Shown here: one piece after another, positions 7,621 through 12,887 of the stretch
Layout of the letters: every line of letters begins with the position of its first letter
How positions within the stretch are numbered: position 1 is the first letter of the stretch
Source of the DNA: DAISJD01 sp036821645
GTDB lineage: Bacteria > Pseudomonadota > Alphaproteobacteria > ATCC43930 > CGMCC-115725
Assembly (NCBI GenBank): GCA_036821645.1
Contig: DAISJD010000078.1
Coordinates: 1-14,991, forward strand
Direction: 5' to 3'
Length of the DNA: 14,991 bases
Program-made: the position numbers and the translations under genes
The notes under the pieces: model-generated
What the model saw: only the letters and a program-made list of their open reading frames with translations
Told to the model about the DNA's origin: nothing
Databases searched by the model: none

Positions 7621-7643
7621 AAAAACCCGTTGGCAAAAACGGG
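7621..7643 (-). terminator. Minus-strand Rho-independent terminator-like hairpin
   Basis: CCCGTT (7626-7631) and AACGGG (7638-7643) form a perfect 6-bp stem with a 6-nt loop. Read on the minus strand it is followed at once by five T residues (7625-7621), the form of an intrinsic terminator. No minus-strand gene ends here, so it may block antisense transcription into the liv genes. On the plus strand no T-run follows. Confidence 0.4.
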
Positions 7644-7697
7644 CGAAAACCGCAGGATCGGGCTCTCGATTCTGCCACGGCGCGTCCCCGATGGGCG

Positions 7698-7722
7698 TAT
7701 GATACAGGGTCAACACGAGGGA
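7698..7722 (+). promoter_or_regulatory. Candidate -10 element and ribosome site of the binding-protein gene
   Basis: TATGAT (7698-7703) matches the -10 consensus at five of six bases; no good -35 is found at 16-18 bp, so an activator may be needed. GAGGGA (7717-7722) lies six bases before the ATG at 7729 and is a strong Shine-Dalgarno that fixes that start. A separate promoter would allow the binding protein to be made in excess over the membrane complex. Confidence 0.35.
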
Positions 7723-7728
7723 TACGGG

Positions 7729-8841
7729 ATGATCAGAACAACGCATGGGATGCTCGGTGCCAGCGCCTTCCTGCTGGCCGCAGCAAGCGCCAATGCCGCC
7801 GATATTCAAATCGCAGTGGCGGGCCCGCTCACCGGACAATATGCCTCTTTCGGCGAACAATTGAAGCGCGGTGCCGAACAGGCCGTCGCCGATATCAATG
7901 CCAAGGGTGGCGTGCTGGGCAATAAACTCGTCCTGACCATCAGCGACGATGCCTGCGATCCGAAGCAGGCCGTGTCCGCCGCCAACCAACTCGCCACCAA
8001 AAAGGTGGTGTTCGTGGCCGGGCATTTCTGTTCCGGGTCGTCCATTCCCGCCTCCGCCGTCTATAACGACGCGGGCATCCTGCAAATCACCCCGGCCTCG
8101 ACCAACCCGGCCCTGACCGAGGATGCGTTCAAGAATAAATGGAACAATGTCTACCGCACCTGCGGTCGCGACGATGCCCAGGGCAAAGAAGCCGGTAAAT
8201 ATATCCTGGAAAATTTCAAGGGCAAGAATATCGCCCTGGTCGATGACAAGTCCGCTTACGGCAAGGGTCTGGCCGAGGAAACCCGCAAGGTGTTGGCGGC
8301 AGGTGGTACCAAGCCTACGGTGACCGAACAAATCACCCAAGGCGACAAGGATTTCAGCGCCCTCATCTCGAAACTGAAACAAGCCAATATCAGTGCGATC
8401 TATTTCGGCGGCTATCAGACCGAAGCCGGTCTTCTGATCCGTCAGGCGCGCGAACAAGGCTTGCAGGCACAATTGATTTCCGGCGACGCCCTCGTCACCC
8501 AGGAATTCTGGAGCATCACGGGCCCTGCCGGTCAAGGCACGCTCATGACCTTCCCGCCGGACCCGCGCAAGAAGGCCGAAGCCAAGGCGGCCGTCGAATC
8601 CTTCAAAAAGGCCGGTTACGACCCGGAAGGCTATACCCTCTATACCTATGCCGCCGTTCAGGTCTTCGCCCAGGCGGCGGAACGGGCGAAATCGACCAAG
8701 CTTGAAGATCTGGTCAAGGCGCTCCACGGCGAGGCGTTCCAAACCGTGGTCGGCAAGATCCAATATGACGATAAGGGTGACGTGCTGAGCCCGGAATATG
8801 TGTTCTATGCCTGGAAGGACGGCACCTATAACCAACTCTGA
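7729..8841 (+). CDS. Periplasmic branched-chain amino acid-binding protein (LivJ/LivK family)
   Basis: 370 aa substrate-binding protein of the Peripla_BP_6 (Leu/Ile/Val-binding) type. The N-terminus is a Sec signal peptide: basic start, hydrophobic GASAFLLAAAS, and cleavage motif ANA before residue 24. The mature protein opens with DIQIAVAGPLTGQYASFGEQ, as in LivJ/LivK, followed by GVLGNKLVL, DDACDPKQA and AGHFCSGSS; the two cysteines of the last two segments match the disulphide conserved in LivJ/K. Then come the substrate-pocket segments TPASTNPALTE and DDKSAYGKGLAE. A longer ORF to 7630 exists but lacks a leader; the ATG at 7729 has GAGGGA six bases upstream. It delivers the ligand to LivHMGF. 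Ligand could be leucine/isoleucine/valine or a related compound. Confidence 0.93.
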   Translation: MIRTTHGMLGASAFLLAAASANAADIQIAVAGPLTGQYASFGEQLKRGAEQAVADINAKGGVLGNKLVLTISDDACDPKQAVSAANQLATKKVVFVAGHFCSGSSIPASAVYNDAGILQITPASTNPALTEDAFKNKWNNVYRTCGRDDAQGKEAGKYILENFKGKNIALVDDKSAYGKGLAEETRKVLAAGGTKPTVTEQITQGDKDFSALISKLKQANISAIYFGGYQTEAGLLIRQAREQGLQAQLISGDALVTQEFWSITGPAGQGTLMTFPPDPRKKAEAKAAVESFKKAGYDPEGYTLYTYAAVQVFAQAAERAKSTKLEDLVKALHGEAFQTVVGKIQYDDKGDVLSPEYVFYAWKDGTYNQL

Positions 8842-8855
8842 TCAGGCTTGATTAC

Positions 8856-8890
8856 AAAAAAGGGCGGCACCCCTGGATCGGGGGTGCCGC
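8856..8890 (-). terminator. Strong hairpin terminator between binding-protein gene and island gene
   Basis: GCGGCACCCC (8864-8873) and GGGGTGCCGC (8881-8890) form a perfect 10-bp GC-rich stem with a 7-nt loop. On the minus strand it is followed, after two bases, by six T residues (8861-8856): a classic intrinsic terminator for the island gene that ends at 8944. On the plus strand the same stem lies 22 bp after the binding-protein stop but is followed by mixed sequence, so it may end that transcript only weakly or protect its 3' end. Confidence 0.75.
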
Positions 8891-8943
8891 ATCGATATAG
8901 ATACTATAAAATCATATCATAGTTGAAATGGTCATCATAAAGT

Positions 8944-9276
8944 TTAAAATATACTCTTCCATTTTATTTTTTCTTTTGCAGAATAAACTTCCACACGCAA
9001 GCCTAATGCTGTAATTGTTGACATACCGCCTGGAAGATTATCGGCATAAGATATCATGGCGCTTCCATTGTTTTTATCCAATACTTCAACAATTACATCC
9101 TTTACCATTTTAACAGTGTCTCGTAAATTTTGATTTTGTCGAGGGTTTACTTCATACGCAATTGTTGTTTCAGGCCCACCATCTAGTGTTGTTACCTCTC
9201 CACCAAGCTTTACAAGTGCTTCAGCTACATGATCTGGTCTCACTGGATTATCATATGTAATAGCAAAACGTGTCAT
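8944..9276 (-). CDS. Hypothetical protein of the AT-rich island (possible Cas2/SinR-like fold)
   Basis: 110 aa; I do not recognise a family with confidence. Start: the ATG at 9276 has GGAG six bases upstream (GGAGAAGAAAATG), better than the upstream in-frame ATGs at 9306 and 9288. No signal peptide or membrane helix. The likely secondary structure is strand (residues 3-8, ending ITYDN), helix (13-24, RPDHVAEALVKL), GG turn, strand (27-31), strand (37-43), helix (50-68, with NLRDTVKMVKDVIVEVLD), strand (72-77), a PGG turn, then a strand and a Lys-rich tail. That beta-alpha-beta-beta-alpha-beta order, and Asp9 at the end of strand one, distantly recall the small ferredoxin-like fold of Cas2, VapD and SinR-like proteins. 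This is inference; no CRISPR or cas gene is nearby. Codon use is AT-rich, unlike all neighbours, which suggests transfer from a lower-GC genome. It runs opposite to liv and in the same direction as the reductase, with its own terminator. Confidence 0.75.
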   Translation of the reverse strand: MTRFAITYDNPVRPDHVAEALVKLGGEVTTLDGGPETTIAYEVNPRQNQNLRDTVKMVKDVIVEVLDKNNGSAMISYADNLPGGMSTITALGLRVEVYSAKEKIKWKSIF

Positions 9277-9294
9277 TTTCTTCTCCATAAGTTG

Positions 9295-9328
9295 TGTATA
9301 ATGCATATATATATATATATATATTCAA
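9295..9328 (-). promoter_or_regulatory. Candidate promoter of the island gene spanning an (AT)n tract
   Basis: On the minus strand, TTGAAT (9328-9323, four of six matches to -35) is followed by the AT run and then CATTAT (9303-9298, 19-bp spacer) or TATACA (9300-9295, 22-bp spacer). With the -10 in either place, the dinucleotide repeat forms the spacer, so repeat length would set promoter strength. Elements are weak and the repeat itself contains TATATA-like sequences, so the exact promoter is uncertain. Confidence 0.3.
9305..9324. repeat. (AT)10 dinucleotide microsatellite
   Basis: Ten uninterrupted AT units lie 28 bp upstream of the start codon of the island gene. Such tracts change length by slipped-strand replication. 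No other simple repeat of this length was seen in the window. Confidence 0.95.
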
Positions 9329-9359
9329 AAAATAAATAAAAAATTATATTTAAAAACGC

Positions 9360-9377
9360 TTTTGTTTATTAACAAAA
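9360..9377. repeat. Small AT-rich inverted repeat
   Basis: TTTTGTT (9360-9366) and AACAAAA (9371-9377) are a perfect 7-bp inverted pair around a TATT loop. It lies immediately downstream, in the minus-strand sense, of the larger reductase terminator hairpin. Function unknown; it could be part of a tandem terminator. Confidence 0.5.
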
Positions 9378-9417
9378 AATCAACAATAAAAGAGCAGAAA
9401 ACCACTCTTTTATTGTT
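9374..9417 (-). terminator. Terminator of the ferredoxin-NADP+ reductase gene
   Basis: AACAATAAAAGAG (9382-9394) and CTCTTTTATTGTT (9405-9417) form a perfect 13-bp stem with a 10-nt loop, starting 14 bp after the reductase stop codon. On the minus strand it is followed, after two bases, by six T residues (9379-9374). The stem is AT-rich, unlike the GC-rich hairpin at 8864-8890, and lies inside the island. The native reductase terminator may therefore have been replaced by one brought in with the island. Confidence 0.6.
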
Positions 9418-9430
9418 AATAAATTGCTTA

Positions 9431-10450
9431 TTACGCCGCCCCCGGCACGCCGCGACTGGTCGAGTGTTCGAAATGCAGGGCCTCGTCCGGTTTGATCAGG
9501 GGATAGATCGCATGGACCGCCTGGGCCGCCTCGGCAAAGCCGGTCAGGATCAGTTTCAACTTGCCGGGATAATGGCATATATCGCCGACGGCGAAGATGC
9601 CGGGCCGGTTCGTGGCCCCGGTCGCCTGATCGACCGCGATCTGATGCCGATCGAGGGCGAGGCCCCAGTCGGCAATCGGCCCCAGCTCGCTCGACAAACC
9701 GAAAAACGGCAACAGCGTGTCGGCGGCAAGGCGCTTTTCCACCCCGTCGAGATCGGCCACCACGACATGGGTGAGCCGCCCGTCCGCCCCGTCCAAGCCC
9801 TGCAATTGGTAGGGGACCACCAGATCGACCTTGCCATCGGCGGCGAGCGCGTCGAGACGGGCCACACTTTCCGGGGCGGCGCGAAACTTGGCCCGGCGAT
9901 GGACCACCATCACCCGTTCCGCCACATCGGCAAGGGAAATCGCCCAATCGACCGCCGAATCCCCCCCGCCCGCGATCACGACCCGTTGCCCCCGGAAGGC
10001 TTCGCGCCGGGTGACGAGGTAATGCACGCTTTTGCCTTCATACTGCGCAAGCCCGTCGAGCGGCGGTCGGTTCGGCCCGAAGGCCCCGCCACCGGCCGCG
10101 ATCAGAACGGCCCCGGCCTCAACGATCATGCCCTTGCTGGTGGTCAGGCGAAACCGGGAACCGGGCAATTCTTCCAACCGGTCGACCCGTTGGCCCAGAT
10201 GATAGACCGGCTGAAACGGGGCCGCCTGGGCCGAGAGCCGATCGATCAGATCCTGGCCTGCGATGGCGGGAAATCCGGGGATATCGTAAATCGGTTTTTC
10301 CGGGTAAAGGGCGGCGCATTGCCCGCCGATCGCATCCAACGCATCGATCACATGACAGCACAGGCGCAGCATGCCGCATTGGAACACGGCGAACAGACCG
10401 ACCGGCCCCGCCCCGATGATCGCGATATCTGTGTGATGAACCTCGGACAT
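9431..10450 (-). CDS. Ferredoxin/flavodoxin-NADP+ reductase (thioredoxin reductase-like type)
   Basis: 339 aa FAD flavoprotein that moves electrons between NADP(H) and ferredoxin or flavodoxin in the cytoplasm. The FAD-binding GAGPVG is at residues 13-18; GGQCAALYPEKPIYDIPGFP (42-61) is characteristic of this subgroup. NADP-binding GGGDSA is at 161-166, and VHRRAKFRA (183-191) carries the arginines that bind the NADP 2'-phosphate. The C-terminal FAD motif is GIFAVGDICHYPGKLKLI. The CxxC redox pair of true thioredoxin reductases is absent, so FNR is the better call. The ORF extends to 10810, but only the ATG at 10450 gives a normal N-terminus (MSEVHHTDIAIIGAGP); the ribosome site (GGTTGGGG) is weak. 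Transcribed divergently from the tsaE operon; its stop codon abuts the island. Confidence 0.92.
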   Translation of the reverse strand: MSEVHHTDIAIIGAGPVGLFAVFQCGMLRLCCHVIDALDAIGGQCAALYPEKPIYDIPGFPAIAGQDLIDRLSAQAAPFQPVYHLGQRVDRLEELPGSRFRLTTSKGMIVEAGAVLIAAGGGAFGPNRPPLDGLAQYEGKSVHYLVTRREAFRGQRVVIAGGGDSAVDWAISLADVAERVMVVHRRAKFRAAPESVARLDALAADGKVDLVVPYQLQGLDGADGRLTHVVVADLDGVEKRLAADTLLPFFGLSSELGPIADWGLALDRHQIAVDQATGATNRPGIFAVGDICHYPGKLKLILTGFAEAAQAVHAIYPLIKPDEALHFEHSTSRGVPGAA

Positions 10451-10576
10451 AATCCCCAACCGATCAGAGGGTAGATGAAACCTGTGCAGCATGCCGCCCT
10501 TGCGATGCCGGATCAAGTGCTTGCCGTCATGATCTGGGTTGACGCTGCCGCCCCTGCACCCCCATCGCCGCCGATC

Positions 10577-10606
10577 TTGACGACGGCGGCGGGTTCGGAT
10601 CATTCT
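10577..10606 (+). promoter_or_regulatory. Candidate promoter of the tsaE operon, near-leaderless
   Basis: TTGACG (10577-10582, five of six matches to -35) and, after 18 bp, CATTCT (10601-10606, only three of six) precede the ATG at 10613 by 6 nt, and no Shine-Dalgarno is present. This repeats the leaderless layout seen at 2620. The rest of the 162-bp divergent gap 10451-10612 shows nothing else recognisable. Confidence 0.3.
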
Positions 10607-10612
10607 AGGCCC

Positions 10613-11089
10613 ATGATCACCTGTTCCCTTAGCAATGAAGACGCAACCGAAGCCCTGGCCCGGCGTCTTGCCGCCGTTGCCCGCCCCGGCGATCAATTGG
10701 CACTGATCGGCGCGCTCGGCATGGGCAAAACGGCCTTTGCCCGCGCCTTCATCCGCCATCTGACCCACCCGGACGAAGAGGTGCCGAGCCCCACCTTCAC
10801 CTTGGTGCAAAGTTACGACACCGCCTGTGGCCCCTTATGGCATTGCGATCTCTACCGCCTTGCCCATCCCGATGACGTGCTGGAATTGGGATTGGATGAG
10901 GTCGCGGCGGGCGGCATCCTGTTGATCGAATGGCCGGAACGGGCCGGATCCTATCTCGGCCCCAAACGGCTCGATCTCATGCTCGCCCCCGGCCCCACGG
11001 CAGAGGCGCGGGTGGCAATCCTCACCCCCCATGGTGGCTCTGACTGGCTCGTCCGGTTTACCGCCGCCGATTCTGGTCCGCAGCGATGA
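10613..11089 (+). CDS. tsaE: tRNA t6A modification ATPase TsaE
   Basis: 158 aa, a normal length for TsaE (YjeE), the P-loop ATPase that with TsaB and TsaD makes N6-threonylcarbamoyl-adenosine at A37 of ANN-decoding tRNAs. Walker A is GALGMGKT (residues 33-40); the family usually has GDLGAGKT, so the Asp is replaced by Ala here. PSPTFTLVQSY (58-68) and HCDLYRL follow, then the diagnostic IEWPERAG. The ORF can be read back to 10475, but those 46 residues are low-complexity and unlike the family; the ATG at 10613 gives the expected MITCSLSNEDATEALA start. It lacks a clear ribosome site and may be leaderless. Its stop overlaps the next gene by ATGA. Confidence 0.93.
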   Translation: MITCSLSNEDATEALARRLAAVARPGDQLALIGALGMGKTAFARAFIRHLTHPDEEVPSPTFTLVQSYDTACGPLWHCDLYRLAHPDDVLELGLDEVAAGGILLIEWPERAGSYLGPKRLDLMLAPGPTAEARVAILTPHGGSDWLVRFTAADSGPQR

Positions 11090-12123
11090 GCGATCTCGAT
11101 TTTCGTAGCACCCAACGCCGGGATTTTCTGTTGGGGGCCGGATGGGGGCGGGCCCGGTTGGCCGCCTTGACCGCCGATGCCTCGTTTCGCCGGTATTTCC
11201 GCCTGACCGAGGCGCACCGGCGCGCCATGCTGATGGATGCCCCGCCGCCGCGCGAAGATATTCGTCCCTGGATGCGGATCGCGCGCCTGTTGCACCGGTT
11301 GGATTATTCCGCCCCGCATATCTTGGCCAGCGATGCAGAAGCGGGCTTCCTGCTGCTCGAAGATCTGGGCGATGCGACCTTCACCCGCAGGCTTGCGGCG
11401 GGGGCGGACGAGATGAGCCTCTATCGGCTCGCCACCGACCTTCTGATCGATCTCCATCGGCGCTACGAACCGGATCCGGCCTTCCCGATCCCCCCCTATG
11501 ACGATGATTTATTGCTGACCGAGGCGCGGCTCTTCACCGATTGGTTCCTGCCCGCCGCAACCGGGTGCGATACGGACGACGATCTCACCCGGACCTATCT
11601 CGATTTATGGCGGGGGGTCTTGGCAAAGGCGCGCACGGTGCCGGATTGTTTGGTCTTGCGCGATTACCATGTCGACAATCTGATGGATCTCGATGATCGA
11701 CCGGGGCTTACCGCGTGCGGGTTGTTGGATTTTCAAGACGCCGTCTATGGGCCGCAGACCTATGATCTCGTCTCTCTGCTCGAAGATGCGCGCCGGGACG
11801 TGTCGGCCCCGGTGGTGGCGGCCCTGCGCGCGCGCTATCTTGCGGCCTTTCCCGCCATCGATCCCGACCATTTCGCCGGATCGATGGCGATCTTGGGGGC
11901 TCAGCGTCACGCCAAGGTGTTGGGCATTTTCGTGCGCCTGATGCGGCGGGACGGCAAACCCGTCTATCTGAACCACCTGCCCCGCCTCTGGCGCCTGTTG
12001 GCGCACGATCTCACCCATCCGCTTTTGGCACCGCTGCGGGCCTGGTTCGATCGGCACGTACCGCCGGAGTTGCGCGGGATTCCGACACGCCTCACCCCGC
12101 AATCTCAGGCGGGAAAAGCCTGA
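11086..12123 (+). CDS. amgK: Aminoglycoside phosphotransferase-fold kinase, AmgK-like (MurNAc/GlcNAc anomeric kinase)
   Basis: 345 aa kinase of the APH fold. DASFRRYFRL (residues 31-40) is the nucleotide loop; LLLEDLGD (89-96) follows. The catalytic loop LRDYHVDNLM (191-200) holds D193 and N198, and the metal-binding Asp is in LLDFQDAVYGPQTYDLVSLL (213-232). The combination DYHVDN plus DFQDAVYGPxTYDL is typical of AmgK, which phosphorylates the anomeric hydroxyl of N-acetylmuramate (and GlcNAc) to the 1-phosphate. The next gene looks like the uridylyltransferase of the same recycling route, which strengthens the call. Overlaps: ATGA with tsaE, TGATG with the next gene. An antibiotic-modifying role is unlikely given this context. 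Confidence 0.85.
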   Translation: MSDLDFRSTQRRDFLLGAGWGRARLAALTADASFRRYFRLTEAHRRAMLMDAPPPREDIRPWMRIARLLHRLDYSAPHILASDAEAGFLLLEDLGDATFTRRLAAGADEMSLYRLATDLLIDLHRRYEPDPAFPIPPYDDDLLLTEARLFTDWFLPAATGCDTDDDLTRTYLDLWRGVLAKARTVPDCLVLRDYHVDNLMDLDDRPGLTACGLLDFQDAVYGPQTYDLVSLLEDARRDVSAPVVAALRARYLAAFPAIDPDHFAGSMAILGAQRHAKVLGIFVRLMRRDGKPVYLNHLPRLWRLLAHDLTHPLLAPLRAWFDRHVPPELRGIPTRLTPQSQAGKA

Positions 12124-12887
12124 TGGACCGCGTCTCGCCCCAATTGGTCGCGCCCCCGACCCACGCCATGATCCTGGCCGCCGGGCGTGGCGAACGCCTG
12201 CGCCCGATCACCGATCAGATCCCGAAACCCATGGTCACGGTCGAAGGCCAGACCCTGCTCGACCATCTGATCGATCGTCTGCGCGCTTACGGCATTCAAG
12301 AGATCGTCGTCAATGCCCATTATCGGGCCGATCAGATCGTGACCCATCTTGCCGACTATACAGCACCCCCCGTTCGGGTGATCGTGGAGGCAGACGCGCT
12401 TGAAACCGGTGGCGGGGTGCTGAACGCCTTGCCGACCCTGGGGCAAGGCGCGTTTTTCACCCTGAACGGCGATGCGCTTTATTACGATCGGGATGTCCCG
12501 GCTTTGACCCGGCTCGCAGGTGCATTCGACCCGGCCCTTTATGATGCGGTTTTGTTGTTGATGCCGCGCGATCGGGCGATCGGATACGAGGGGCGGGGCG
12601 ATTTCCATCGGGATGACGCGGGGCGGCTGCGCCATCGCACCGGTGACGAAATCGCCCCCTATATTTATGCCGGGGTGCAATTGATCCATCCGCGTGCCTT
12701 TGCGGCGGCGCGGCCGGGGCGTTTTTCCTTGCTGGAAATCTGGTTGGATCTGGCCCGGCGCGGTCGCCTCGGCAGCGTGGTCCATACCGGCGATTGGTAT
12801 CATGTCAGCACCCCCGCAGGCTTGGAGGCGGTGCGGGCCTTGGTACGATGCCACCATCCCGCACCGCCGCCGTCCACTCGTCCATGA
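12123..12887 (+). CDS. murU: Sugar-1-phosphate nucleotidyltransferase, MurU-like (MurNAc-1-P uridylyltransferase)
   Basis: 254 aa, about the usual length of MurU. The N-terminal AMILAAGRGERLRPIT (residues 15-30) and IPKPM (33-37, catalytic Lys35) form the nucleotide-binding signature of NTP transferases; LETGGG (93-98) and the metal-binding NGD (115-117) follow. With AmgK, MurU converts recycled MurNAc to MurNAc-1-P and then UDP-MurNAc, bypassing MurA and therefore lowering sensitivity to fosfomycin in organisms where this was shown (Pseudomonas putida). Substrate cannot be proven from sequence; a mannose-1-P or glucose-1-P enzyme is the alternative, but the adjacent AmgK-like gene favours MurU. 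Start shares one base with the upstream stop (TGATG); stop overlaps addB (ATGA). Confidence 0.85.
   Translation: MDRVSPQLVAPPTHAMILAAGRGERLRPITDQIPKPMVTVEGQTLLDHLIDRLRAYGIQEIVVNAHYRADQIVTHLADYTAPPVRVIVEADALETGGGVLNALPTLGQGAFFTLNGDALYYDRDVPALTRLAGAFDPALYDAVLLLMPRDRAIGYEGRGDFHRDDAGRLRHRTGDEIAPYIYAGVQLIHPRAFAAARPGRFSLLEIWLDLARRGRLGSVVHTGDWYHVSTPAGLEAVRALVRCHHPAPPPSTRP

Larger units (their letters stand above)
8891..9430. other. AT-rich island, probable horizontally acquired segment
   Basis: Base composition changes sharply just after the GC hairpin at 8890 and reverts exactly at the reductase stop codon (9431). By hand count, 9001-9240 is about 40% GC and 9281-9430 about 18%, while sampled flanking coding stretches range from about 50 to over 70%. 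GATC, very dense elsewhere in the window, occurs once here. The island holds one minus-strand gene, an (AT)10 tract and two hairpins. No transposase, integrase, terminal inverted repeat or target-site duplication was recognised. Confidence 0.7.

Noticed and set aside
7615..8835. 406-codon minus-strand frame opposite the binding-protein gene
   Set aside because: Mirror of the coding frame; the plus-strand protein has a signal peptide and family motifs, the minus one has none.
9305..9417. Repeats and hairpins near a possibly Cas2-like gene considered as a CRISPR remnant
   Set aside because: No repeat-spacer periodicity; the repeats are a dinucleotide run and two different single hairpins.
8891..9430. 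Island as an insertion sequence or MITE
   Set aside because: No transposase, no terminal inverted repeats at the two composition borders and no flanking direct repeat could be found by eye.
9362..10474. 370-codon plus-strand frame crossing the island border into the reductase gene
   Set aside because: It spans two DNA regions of opposite composition and is antisense to a well-supported flavoprotein.
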